DNA of 64,000 nt from assembly GCF_900109045.1 (NCBI RefSeq), contig NZ_FNYL01000010.1:124001-188000 (forward strand), read 5' to 3'. Shown here piece after piece: positions 35,119 to 42,869 of this stretch. The translations under genes and the position numbers were made by a program. Position 1 is the stretch's first letter. Each line of letters starts with the position of its first letter. The notes beneath the pieces are model-generated. The model was not told the origin of the DNA. It saw only the letters and a list, made by a program, of their open reading frames with translations, and searched no databases. This DNA comes from Dyadobacter sp. SG02 (GTDB lineage: Bacteria; Bacteroidota; Bacteroidia; Cytophagales; Spirosomataceae).

Positions 35119-35448
35119 ATGCAAAGCGGAGAAAAGAATGCGCAGCCCTGGTTGGGCAAAATGCAGGAAAAATGGGGATTGGAAACAACCAGGCAGGTTT
35201 TGTTGGTACTCGCAGTTTTCAGTTTGTCGGGCTCGTCGGTAGTGTGGCTCCGGAAAGGGCTTTTTTACCTCCTCGGCTACGACGACACGACGCCGATGTG
35301 GCTTAAAACCATTACTTACATTCTGTTCATCTTCCCGACCTACCAGAGTTTGTTGTTGTTGTACGGTTTCCTGCTGGGCCAGTTCTCGTTTTTCTGGGAA
35401 AAGGAAAAGAAAATGTTCCGCTGGATCGCCGCAAAATTCAAGAAGTAA
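35119..35448 (+). CDS. Small membrane protein, DUF6787-like
   Basis: 109 residues. Two hydrophobic helices (VLLVLAVFSLSGSSVVWL and TYILFIFPTYQSLLLLYGFLLGQF) and a basic C-terminus (FFWEKEKKMFRW). The YQSLLLLYGFLLGQFSFFWEKEKK ending fits DUF6787, a Bacteroidota family of unknown function (identification from memory). Last gene of the run, 112 bp after the PepSY gene and before a strong terminator. Confidence 0.65.
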   Translation: MQSGEKNAQPWLGKMQEKWGLETTRQVLLVLAVFSLSGSSVVWLRKGLFYLLGYDDTTPMWLKTITYILFIFPTYQSLLLLYGFLLGQFSFFWEKEKKMFRWIAAKFKK

Positions 35449-35469
35449 GCAATACTCAAAGTATACACC

Positions 35470-35512
35470 AAAGGGTGAGCAGATGGTAACCGGCCGTCGC
35501 TCACCCTTTTTT
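35470..35512 (+). terminator. Rho-independent terminator ending the metal locus
   Basis: 11-bp stem AAAGGGTGAGC (35470-35480) and GCTCACCCTTT (35499-35509), 18-nt loop, then a T run. Confidence 0.8.
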
Positions 35513-35668
35513 CATGCTGCTACAACCTCGAATAGAACAATTTCTACCGGAAGATTTTGCCTGTCCCATTGATAATGTCCCCGGAATAAGTGACTTTGCA
35601 ACCGAATGCAAATTGCAGTCACATCGTTTCACACAATTCACATCTTATCAACAAAACCTCTACAACGG

Positions 35669-36481
35669 ATGGACTTTGACTTTATCAAAGCGCAGATCTG
35701 GACGCTCGCGACAGTGTACGGCGGCAAGATCCTGCTCGCACTCCTGGCCTTTATCATCGGCCGCTTTATTGTGGGCAAAATCAGTTCGATGCTCAGCAAC
35801 GTGATGGAAAAACGCAAGGTTGACCGTGATGTGCAGCCCTTCCTGAGCTCACTGATCGTCGTGTTGCTGAATGTCATGCTGCTACTGAGCATCGCAGGCA
35901 TTGTCGGGATCGAAACTTCCTCATTCGTGGCGGTACTCGGTGCGGCCGGTTTGGCGGTGGGTTTGGCATTACAGGGCAGCCTGGCGAATTTCGCTGGCGG
36001 TGTGCTGATCCTGATTTTCAAGCCCTATCGCGTAGGCGACCTGATCAATGCCCAGGGATTTACAGGAACGGTCGAAGGCGTGCAGATCTTCAACACGATC
36101 CTGGTAACGCCTGACAACAGGACCATTATCCTTCCGAACGGAGCGTTATCCACTTCGCCGATCACCAATATTTCAGGAAAAGGTAAAATCCGCGTCGATA
36201 TGGTATTTGCCGCAGGAAGCCAGAATGGCGTGGATAAGATCCGGGCTTCGGTGCAAAAGGCAGTAGACGCCTGCCCAACGGCATTGAAAGATGTACAGCA
36301 CGACATCCTGGTAACGAAACTGACCGAAAACGCCATTTTCTTCGACGTACGCGTGTGGACGCCCAGCGCGACCTATTGGGAAACTTACTATAATGTGCAC
36401 GAGGGCATCAGCCGGCAGTTCGCGATCGACGGCATTCAGGCGCCGAAACCAGCTGAATTGAGTGTTGCGGTGAAGCAATAG
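35669..36481 (+). CDS. Small-conductance mechanosensitive channel (MscS family)
   Basis: 270 residues. Membrane helices at the N-terminus and the pore helix AAGLAVGLALQGSLANFAGGVLI, the MscS signature, followed by the beta domain KPYRVGDLINAQGFTGTVEG and TPDNRTIILPNG. Inner-membrane channel that opens on osmotic downshock. ATG 35669 chosen; the frame is open to 35606 but the extra 21 residues are not family-like. Downstream are two short inverted repeats and a terminator. Confidence 0.9.
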   Translation: MDFDFIKAQIWTLATVYGGKILLALLAFIIGRFIVGKISSMLSNVMEKRKVDRDVQPFLSSLIVVLLNVMLLLSIAGIVGIETSSFVAVLGAAGLAVGLALQGSLANFAGGVLILIFKPYRVGDLINAQGFTGTVEGVQIFNTILVTPDNRTIILPNGALSTSPITNISGKGKIRVDMVFAAGSQNGVDKIRASVQKAVDACPTALKDVQHDILVTKLTENAIFFDVRVWTPSATYWETYYNVHEGISRQFAIDGIQAPKPAELSVAVKQ

Positions 36482-36488
36482 GCATCCC

Positions 36489-36532
36489 CGAAGCAGGAGC
36501 TTCGAAAATAAAAGGCCGAAGCGGGAGCTTCG
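36489..36532. repeat. Two tandem 16-bp hairpin repeats
   Basis: CGAAGCAGGAGCTTCG (36489-36504) and CGAAGCGGGAGCTTCG (36517-36532) differ at one base. Each folds into a 6-bp stem (CGAAGC/GCTTCG) with a 4-nt loop; start-to-start distance 28 bp. Resembles a short REP-type element; no T run, so unlikely to be a terminator itself. Confidence 0.6.
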
Positions 36533-36546
36533 AACCATTGAATATT

Positions 36547-36589
36547 GAGGAGTACGGGAGGTTACTTTCCTGTACTCCTCATTTTATTT
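36547..36589 (+). terminator. Rho-independent terminator after mscS
   Basis: 13-bp stem with one G-T pair: GAGGAGTACGGGA (36547-36559) and TCCTGTACTCCTC (36568-36580), 8-nt loop, followed by ATTTTATTT. Confidence 0.75.
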
Positions 36590-36590
36590 A

Positions 36591-36598
36591 TACCTTTG
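36591..36598 (+). promoter_or_regulatory. -7 promoter box of ffh (TACCTTTG)
   Basis: Exact TAnnTTTG match immediately after the mscS terminator; ffh starts at 36642, giving a leader of about 35-40 nt. The -33 element would fall in the terminator stem (TTT at 36566-36568) and is poor. Confidence 0.5.
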
Positions 36599-36641
36599 TG
36601 TTTTATTTCAAATTCAGGTTCAGATTCATAGATATTATTCC

Positions 36642-37964
36642 ATGTTTGAAAACTTACAGGACAAGCTTAATAACGCCTTTCGTACACTAAAAGGAAAGGA
36701 TAGGATTTCAGATATAAATGTTGCCGCTACCACTAAGGAAGTACGTAAGGCATTGGTCGACGCCGATGTTAACTTCAAAGTAGCCAAAGAAATTACCGAC
36801 CGCATCCGTGAAAAGGCCATCGACAGAAAAATCCTGATTTCTGTCGAGCCAGGGCAGATGTTCGTCAAAATCGTGCAGGAAGAGCTAACCGAACTGATGG
36901 GCGGGAATGCCGAGGGGATCAATATCAAAGGCGATCCGGCGGTGATCCTGATCGCAGGTTTGCAGGGTTCTGGTAAAACGACTTTCTCCGGAAAACTTGC
37001 CGCATTACTTAAAAAGCAAGGCCGCCAGGTGCTTCTTACCGCCTGCGACGTGTACCGCCCGGCGGCGATCGACCAGCTGAAAGTACTCGGCGAGCAGATC
37101 GGCGTGGAGGTATATTCGGAGCCTGAGAACAAAAACGCCGTCAACATTGCGCAGAATGCGGTTGCCTATGCGAAAAAGTCGGGCAAGAAAATCGTGATCG
37201 TCGATACGGCGGGCCGTTTGGCGGTGGATGAAGTGATGATGAAAGAGGTGGAAGACATTAAATCTTCTGTAAAACCTTCTGAAATCCTCTTCGTGGTCGA
37301 CTCGATGACGGGTCAGGATGCGGTGAATACGGCCAAGACATTTAATGAGAGACTCGATTTCGACGGTGTCGTACTCACCAAACTCGACGGTGATGCCCGC
37401 GGTGGTGCGGCGCTTTCTATCCGTCAGATCGTTGAAAAACCGATTAAATACATCAGTACCGGGGAAAAAATGGAGGCGCTCGACTCCTTCTACCCTGATC
37501 GTATGGCGAGCCGGATCCTCGGTATGGGTGACGTGATCTCCCTCGTAGAACGCGCCCAGCAGGCATTCGACGAAGACGAGGCGAAGCGCATTAACGCCAA
37601 AATGCGTCAGAACAAATTCGATTTTGACGACTTCCTCGGCCAGTTGCAGCAAATCAAAAAGATGGGTAATGTAAAAGACCTCATCGGTATGATCCCTGGA
37701 ATGGGCAGCGCTATCAAAAACCTCGATATAGACAACGAATCGTTCAAACCGATCGAGGCGATCATCCAGTCGATGACCAAAAAGGAACGCGAAAACCCCG
37801 ATATGATTGACAGTAGCCGCAAAAAACGCATTGCAGCGGGTAGTGGTACCACTATTCTGCAAGTCAACAACCTGATCAAACAGTTTGATGAAATGCGGAA
37901 AATGATGAAGAAAATGAATACCATGCAGGCGGCAGGCAAGCTGGGAAAAGCGATGCGCCGCTAA
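36642..37964 (+). CDS. ffh: Signal recognition particle GTPase Ffh
   Basis: 440 residues. N-terminal helical N domain, G domain with P-loop GLQGSGKTT near residue 106, DTAGRL, TKLDGDARGGAAL, and a methionine-rich M domain with ESFKPIEAIIQSMTKKERENPDMID and a GSG(T)TIL helix near the C-terminus binding 4.5S RNA and signal sequences. Targets nascent membrane proteins to SecYEG via FtsY. No 4.5S RNA gene was seen here. The next gene begins 13 bp downstream. Confidence 0.97.
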   Translation: MFENLQDKLNNAFRTLKGKDRISDINVAATTKEVRKALVDADVNFKVAKEITDRIREKAIDRKILISVEPGQMFVKIVQEELTELMGGNAEGINIKGDPAVILIAGLQGSGKTTFSGKLAALLKKQGRQVLLTACDVYRPAAIDQLKVLGEQIGVEVYSEPENKNAVNIAQNAVAYAKKSGKKIVIVDTAGRLAVDEVMMKEVEDIKSSVKPSEILFVVDSMTGQDAVNTAKTFNERLDFDGVVLTKLDGDARGGAALSIRQIVEKPIKYISTGEKMEALDSFYPDRMASRILGMGDVISLVERAQQAFDEDEAKRINAKMRQNKFDFDDFLGQLQQIKKMGNVKDLIGMIPGMGSAIKNLDIDNESFKPIEAIIQSMTKKERENPDMIDSSRKKRIAAGSGTTILQVNNLIKQFDEMRKMMKKMNTMQAAGKLGKAMRR

Positions 37965-37977
37965 TAAACTCTCCTCG

Positions 37978-38478
37978 ATGAAACGTCTTGTTTTTGTACT
38001 GACGGTAATGCTGCTGGCAAGTTTGGGAAAACTCCGGGCACAGGCCACAGTAGGTTACTATCCATGGAGCAATCTGCTGACCGTCAGCACGAATGCAAAA
38101 AATGTGATCTGGCTCGATACACGGCTGCAAACCAACTCGCTGTTCAGCAGCCTCAGCATCGATTTGCTGCCGATGATCAACCTGAAAAGAGGCGAGGTTG
38201 TACAGTGGTACATTGGCGGAGGCCTCAGGCTAAATCCCTTGTACCGCATTGCCGATGCCGACGCGGATCTGATCACGATCGACGGCTATTCAATGAATGT
38301 GGGAGTGCGCATTGCCCCGCTTCCGGTGAATCGCCGCATTATGCTCGCACTGGAACTCAATCCGTATGTAAAGGACAAGTTCGACAGCGGCGTGCTTAAA
38401 ACCCATTTCGGGATCGTGTATGCATTTGGTAAAAAGAAGAAAACAGGCACAGCCCCGGAACAACCGGTAAGTCCATAA
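37978..38478 (+). CDS. Secreted beta-barrel-like protein of unknown function
   Basis: 166 residues. Signal peptide (RLVFVLTVMLLASLGKLRAQA) followed by alternating strands (NVIWLDTRLQTN, VVQWYIGGGLRL, YSMNVGVRIAPL, RRIMLALELNPYVK) and a C-terminal strand THFGIVYAFGKKKK, suggesting a small outer-membrane or periplasmic barrel. No family recognised. Lies 13 bp after ffh and before a strong terminator, so likely co-transcribed with it. Confidence 0.6.
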   Translation: MKRLVFVLTVMLLASLGKLRAQATVGYYPWSNLLTVSTNAKNVIWLDTRLQTNSLFSSLSIDLLPMINLKRGEVVQWYIGGGLRLNPLYRIADADADLITIDGYSMNVGVRIAPLPVNRRIMLALELNPYVKDKFDSGVLKTHFGIVYAFGKKKKTGTAPEQPVSP

Positions 38479-38522
38479 GAAATAGGAAAGAAATTTTGAT
38501 TTAATAATAATTTCTTAGTCTT

Positions 38523-38572
38523 AAAATCCCTCAAATTCGGCGAATTAGCCGTTAATTTGAGGGATTTTTTAT
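38523..38572 (+). terminator. Long Rho-independent terminator
   Basis: 15-bp perfect outer stem AAAATCCCTCAAATT (38523-38537) and AATTTGAGGGATTTT (38554-38568), enclosing a second small hairpin (CGGC/GCCG), followed by more T. Confidence 0.85.
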
Positions 38573-38590
38573 TAAACAGTCATTCAATTT

Positions 38591-39835
38591 ATGAAAACCC
38601 GTTTTTCCTTTCTGTTATGGCTAATGTTGGCCGCAATCATTGCCCCGGAAGCCTTCTCCCAGGCTGCTAAATCCAAAAAAGTCGTCTTTGTGATCGTGGA
38701 CGGCATTTCCAGCGACAGCAAGGAAAAGATCGCGACCCCGCACCTGGACGCGATCGCGAAGGTGGGTGGCTACACACGCGCACACGTAGGCGGCGGTAAG
38801 GGTACCTACTCGCAAACTCCCACCATTTCGGCGGTAGGATACAACAGCTTGCTGACGGGCACGTGGGTGAACAAGCATAATGTTTGGGACAATGATATTA
38901 AAGACCCGAACTACAATTACTGGACGCTTTTCCGCTTCATGGAAGCGCAATATCCGCAGAAACGCACCGCCATTTTCTCGACCTGGCTCGATAACCGCAC
39001 CAAGCTCGTCGGTACCAACCTGCCGCAAACCGACAAGTTGCAAATCGATTACTCGTTCGACGGTTTTGAACTCGATACCGTGCATTTCAAACACGACAGG
39101 CAAAGCGAATACATCCACAAAATTGACGAAAAAGTGGTGGATGAAGCGGCTGCTTATATTCACGCCAATAGCCCGGATATGTCGTGGGTTTACCTCGAAT
39201 ACACCGACGATATGGGCCATAAATACGGCGATAGCGAGCAATTCCACAAAGCGATCCAAATGATGGACGACCAGATGGGCCGCCTTTGGAAATCCGTAAC
39301 ATACCGCGAGAAAACTTTTAACGAAGATTGGCTTATCGTAGTCACCACGGACCACGGTCGCGACGCCAAAACCGGCAAAGGTCACGGCGGCCAGAGCGAC
39401 CGCGAGCGCAGCACGTGGATCGTTACCAATGCGAAAGATTTGAATACTAATTTCAAAGAAACACCGGGCGTTGTCGACATTTTCCCGACGGTGGCGAGGC
39501 ATATGGATATCAATATTCCAAAAGACCAGGCATTTGAGGTAGACGGCGTTCCATTTACAGGAAAGCTCTCGGTAACGGCACCCGCTATGCAGAAATCAGG
39601 CGGCAAGGTGAATGTCTCCTGGAAAGCGGTGGACAAAGAAGGCAAGGTAAAAATCTGGCTGACAACAACGAACCAATTCGAAAAAGGTGGCCGCGACCTC
39701 TACTACCTCATGGATGAGGTGGATGTGACCAATGAAAAAGCCGAAATAGACATTTCAAAATATCCTTCCGGCTTTTTCAAGATCGTGCTCGAAGGGAAAT
39801 ATAATAGTGTAAACAGATGGATTGTGGAAAAGTAG
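38591..39835 (+). CDS. Alkaline phosphatase superfamily protein (type I phosphodiesterase-like)
   Basis: 414 residues. Signal peptide ending near AFSQA. VVFVIVDGISSDS holds the first metal-ligand Asp, then SQTPTISAVGYNSLLTGTW with the nucleophile Thr/Ser region, YTDDMGHKYG and VVTTDHGRDAKTGKGHGG with the D-H metal ligands, the order of the alkaline phosphatase superfamily. A C-terminal beta domain of about 95 residues follows (VNVSWKAVDKEGKVKIWLTT). Probably periplasmic. Substrate unknown: nucleotide, phosphodiester or sulfate ester are possible. Ends 1 bp before a convergent gene. Confidence 0.8.
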   Translation: MKTRFSFLLWLMLAAIIAPEAFSQAAKSKKVVFVIVDGISSDSKEKIATPHLDAIAKVGGYTRAHVGGGKGTYSQTPTISAVGYNSLLTGTWVNKHNVWDNDIKDPNYNYWTLFRFMEAQYPQKRTAIFSTWLDNRTKLVGTNLPQTDKLQIDYSFDGFELDTVHFKHDRQSEYIHKIDEKVVDEAAAYIHANSPDMSWVYLEYTDDMGHKYGDSEQFHKAIQMMDDQMGRLWKSVTYREKTFNEDWLIVVTTDHGRDAKTGKGHGGQSDRERSTWIVTNAKDLNTNFKETPGVVDIFPTVARHMDINIPKDQAFEVDGVPFTGKLSVTAPAMQKSGGKVNVSWKAVDKEGKVKIWLTTTNQFEKGGRDLYYLMDEVDVTNEKAEIDISKYPSGFFKIVLEGKYNSVNRWIVEK

Positions 39836-39836
39836 G

Positions 39837-40502
39837 CTAGTTACCTCCGCGTCCGGCCTTGTAGGAATCATATTCTTCCAGCAGGCGGATCAGGTCGTCT
39901 TCTCCGGCGAAATCCAGCTGCTGCTCTTTGATGACGTAGTTCAGCTTGTTCCTTTCATCGGTAAGCAGTTTGAGAAAACTGTTGCGGTTACTGAGCTGGA
40001 CCGGGTTCATTTTATCGTCCTTCAACAAATACAATTTTGCGCCGGCGTCCATTTCCCTTGTGGCGCTGGCTTTTTCCACTTTAATAGGGCTCGTGTATTT
40101 TTTCAAAAGTTTGGTATTACCATCATAAAGCAACCGGTAGAAACTCTTTTCGGTTTGATTTTCCACTGCCGGATAACCGTTTTTGAAGGTATACAATTCT
40201 ACGCCGCTTGGGATCGTGAATTCGGTCACACCATTTGAAACGCGGTATAGATTCGAGCCGGCTTTGTACTCCACCTCGTCTTTCAGGTAATCGTACCGTA
40301 GCTGGACGCCATCGTGAACACGATCGTCGTTCGTCCGCACAGTCCCCGAATACCATTCTTTCAAAAGATAAGGGGACTTATCCCCCGCCGCCAGTTGTGT
40401 TTCCTGATAAGGCGTTCCGGCCAATCCCGTCGAATCCTGCGCGTTTGCATGAATACTCATGATGCAGAATGCCAGCGGGAAAATTCTTAGCAGATATTTC
40501 AT
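39837..40502 (-). CDS. Secreted protein of unknown function
   Basis: 221 residues. Signal peptide (YLLRIFPLAFCIMSIHANAQ). The rest is soluble and charged, with YLLKEWYSGTVRTNDDRVHDGVQLRYDY, SNGVTEFTIPSG and a C-terminal helix ending EEYDSYKAGRGGN. No family recognised. Likely periplasmic. Convergent with the phosphatase gene (1 bp apart) and divergent from nuoN. Confidence 0.6.
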   Translation of the reverse strand: MKYLLRIFPLAFCIMSIHANAQDSTGLAGTPYQETQLAAGDKSPYLLKEWYSGTVRTNDDRVHDGVQLRYDYLKDEVEYKAGSNLYRVSNGVTEFTIPSGVELYTFKNGYPAVENQTEKSFYRLLYDGNTKLLKKYTSPIKVEKASATREMDAGAKLYLLKDDKMNPVQLSNRNSFLKLLTDERNKLNYVIKEQQLDFAGEDDLIRLLEEYDSYKAGRGGN

Positions 40503-40554
40503 GATTTAAGTTGGTTAATTTGATAAGTTCGAGGATTGGAAGCCGTTGTTTCCG

Positions 40555-40562
40555 TACTTTTG
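40555..40562 (+). promoter_or_regulatory. -7 promoter box of nuoN (TACTTTTG)
   Basis: Exact TAnnTTTG match. Transcription would start near 40569, downstream of the first TTG (40546), which supports the second TTG at 40585 as the nuoN start. No clear -33 TTTG at 18-21 bp. Confidence 0.45.
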
Positions 40563-40584
40563 CACAAAAATTGTACCTGCTCTC

Positions 40585-42042
40585 TTGGACATCAACGACC
40601 AGCTCATACATATACGCCAGAGCCTCGGCGGAATCATTCCTGAAATTTTTCTGGCCCTATTCTTTTGTCTGTTCCTGCTCACCGAACTGATTTTCACCAA
40701 GCGTTTCGGCAAAGAAAAATCGACGTCCTATTTGTTAAATGTAGCACTTGCAGGCAGTTTCATCGCCTTATTGCTAGTTATCGGTCAATGGAATGTAGAA
40801 CCTTCGTTCCGCTTCCAGCCCCTGTTGTTCCTCGACCGGCAGGCCGTATTTTTTAAAATCCTGATTACACTCGCCTGGATTTTCACTTTGCTGCACGTCC
40901 GCATCCTGAAATACGAGTTTCCGGCTGAGTACCACGCATTGCTGATCGCCGCCGTGGCGGGTATGCATTTGCTGACAATGTCCACACACCTGCTGTCGAT
41001 TTACCTCTCGCTGGAACTGATTTCCATTAGCTCTTACCTGCTGGTTGCATTATCTCCCTACAAAAAAGCAGCCGAAGGCGGCATTAAATACCTGCTTTTC
41101 GGCACTGCCAGTTCTGCCGTCATGCTATACGGCATTTCGCTCATTTATGGCCTCAGCGGCACGCTCGACATTACCAACGACGCGATGACCGTCGCCCTCA
41201 GCAACAATTCCGATCTCGTGGTAACGGTGACCATTGTACTGACCCTCGCCGGCCTGCTTTTCAAGCTGTCGCTGGTACCATTCCACATCTGGACACCCGA
41301 CGTTTACGAAGCCGCGCCAACGCCATTGGTATCATTCTTGTCCGTAGCGCCCAAAGCGGCCGTTATATTGGTACTGATGCGCCTGGCTGGCATTTTACCT
41401 GCCCAATATTTCCCCGTTTTAGGCGGAATCGCGTTGATCAGCATGACCATCGGCAATGTTGCTGCCCTTTGGCAAAGTAATGCACGCCGTTTGCTGGCTT
41501 ATTCCTCCATTGCGCAAGCCGGTTACCTGCTCGTGGGCATTGCCGCATACAGTCGCTTCGGCTTCGAAGCTGCTGTGTTTTACACTGCCGCATATCTCGT
41601 CATTAACCTCGCCGCTTTCTTCCTCGTAGATCTCCTGCAACCGAGGCAAGAAACCGAACTCAAAGATTACGAAGGCCTGGGCCGCAATTACGTGTGGATT
41701 TCCGGTATTCTCACGGTCGTGATGATCGCATTGGCAGGCTTGCCTCCTACCGGCGGTTTTACTTCTAAATTACTCGTATTCTCTGCCCTTTGGGAAAGCT
41801 ACCACGACCAGGAACTGACCTGGATGTTGTGGCTGCTCGTCGGCGGCATTCTGAACGCTGCCGTTTCTCTGGCCTATTATATGCGGTTACCCTACCTGCT
41901 GTTTTTCAAAACGGTGAGGGCCGAGGCGGTCGTGAGCAACAACAGCGCGTCCGGCAAGTTGGTCGCCGGGTTGTTCCTGGTTGCGTTACTCATGCTATTT
42001 TTTAGTCCCGAGTGGGTTACCCGCTGGATTTCGGCGTTTTGA
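40585..42042 (+). CDS. nuoN: NADH-quinone oxidoreductase subunit N
   Basis: 485 residues. Antiporter-like membrane subunit of complex I with about 13-14 helices. Hallmarks: LSIYLSLELISISSYLLVAL, AAEGGIKYLLFGTASSAVMLYG, LAGLLFKLSLVPFHIWTPDVYEAAPTP with the conserved Lys and the PxHxWxPDxYE motif, and LAGLPPTGGFTSKL. No ATG exists at the start: TTG 40546 lies upstream of the predicted transcript start, so TTG 40585 (reading LDINDQLIHIRQSLGG) is preferred. Unusual in standing alone; no other nuo gene is in the window, although nuoN normally ends the nuo operon. Its 3' end overlaps a small minus-strand gene by 26 bp. Confidence 0.93.
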   Translation: MDINDQLIHIRQSLGGIIPEIFLALFFCLFLLTELIFTKRFGKEKSTSYLLNVALAGSFIALLLVIGQWNVEPSFRFQPLLFLDRQAVFFKILITLAWIFTLLHVRILKYEFPAEYHALLIAAVAGMHLLTMSTHLLSIYLSLELISISSYLLVALSPYKKAAEGGIKYLLFGTASSAVMLYGISLIYGLSGTLDITNDAMTVALSNNSDLVVTVTIVLTLAGLLFKLSLVPFHIWTPDVYEAAPTPLVSFLSVAPKAAVILVLMRLAGILPAQYFPVLGGIALISMTIGNVAALWQSNARRLLAYSSIAQAGYLLVGIAAYSRFGFEAAVFYTAAYLVINLAAFFLVDLLQPRQETELKDYEGLGRNYVWISGILTVVMIALAGLPPTGGFTSKLLVFSALWESYHDQELTWMLWLLVGGILNAAVSLAYYMRLPYLLFFKTVRAEAVVSNNSASGKLVAGLFLVALLMLFFSPEWVTRWISAF

Positions 42043-42223
42043 TTTTAGTATCCGCGCGATTCCTGTTTTTCGGCAACAGGTGCTTCGGGATAGGATATTT
42101 TGTCAAAAACTCAATAGCAAACTTTTCCTTGCTCAGTATAAAAGGGTCATTTGACAAATCCGGAAACGAATGCGCAAAGTTTTCCTTGCTTCCTTCCAGA
42201 ACCTCGGTTTGCTGATTTTCCAT
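42017..42223 (-). CDS. Small hypothetical protein downstream of DUF6934 gene
   Basis: 68 residues, hydrophilic, no signal peptide or helix. The middle reads DPFILSKEKFAIEFLTKYPIP, followed by a basic tail. No family recognised. Lies 30 bp after the DUF6934-type gene on the same strand and its 3' end runs 26 bp into nuoN from the other side. Small size and pairing suggest a partner protein; function unknown. The coding call rests on position and sensible composition only. Confidence 0.45.
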   Translation of the reverse strand: MENQQTEVLEGSKENFAHSFPDLSNDPFILSKEKFAIEFLTKYPIPKHLLPKNRNRADTKIKTPKSSG

Positions 42224-42253
42224 ACTCGTTCATTTAGCTGGTTTAAATAACTG

Positions 42254-42703
42254 TCATCTGCGGAATAATGTGAAAGCATCGTAGTCGAGTCCCTTTTTGA
42301 AAGGCCGCCACTTTTTGTTACAGCAACCTCTCAGAACAAAACGGTTCTTTATTTCTCCCAGATACTTTTGAATACTCATCCGGTACAACCTGTTTCTCGC
42401 GGGATCTCTGCCTGAGGCGAATATTATCGCACCAGGATTCGCCGCCAGAAAAGAATCGATTGCCTGCGCAACAGTCGCAAGGACCTTTACGGTATCCAGA
42501 TTATTTGTAACAACCGAATCATTTATCTTTTGCATCACTTCATTCCAATCTCCGAAAGACAGGTTATAATAACCTTCAATCCCCGAAATCGGTTTAAAAG
42601 CAATTACCTTCTGAATTTTTCCCCGCGGACCTTCACTGACAAACTTATATGTATGGCGATCCTCATCAATCACCAGGTCATAGCTATCCTGATTTGTATC
42701 CAT
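42254..42703 (-). CDS. DUF6934-like protein
   Basis: 149 residues, cytoplasmic. Segments HTYKFVSEGPRGKIQKVIAF, GYYNLSFGDW, NNLDTVKVLATVAQAIDSFLAANPGAIIFASG and YRMSIQKYLGEIKNRF agree with my memory of DUF6934, a Bacteroidota family often found next to tiny genes, sometimes suspected to be toxin-antitoxin-like. No biochemical role is established. Followed 30 bp later by a 68-residue protein gene. Confidence 0.55.
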   Translation of the reverse strand: MDTNQDSYDLVIDEDRHTYKFVSEGPRGKIQKVIAFKPISGIEGYYNLSFGDWNEVMQKINDSVVTNNLDTVKVLATVAQAIDSFLAANPGAIIFASGRDPARNRLYRMSIQKYLGEIKNRFVLRGCCNKKWRPFKKGLDYDAFTLFRR

Positions 42704-42869
42704 TGTGTGTGTAGATAAGTAAGCGCTTCAACAAATCAATTTAGCTACTTACATACTCATAACCCACTCCAAAACATTACCAATGTACAAATGGCTTGCT
42801 AAGAATTACCAACGAACGATTTATATGCTGTTTAACTTCTTCCAGTCCTGATTTCAAAAAATATTCCTG

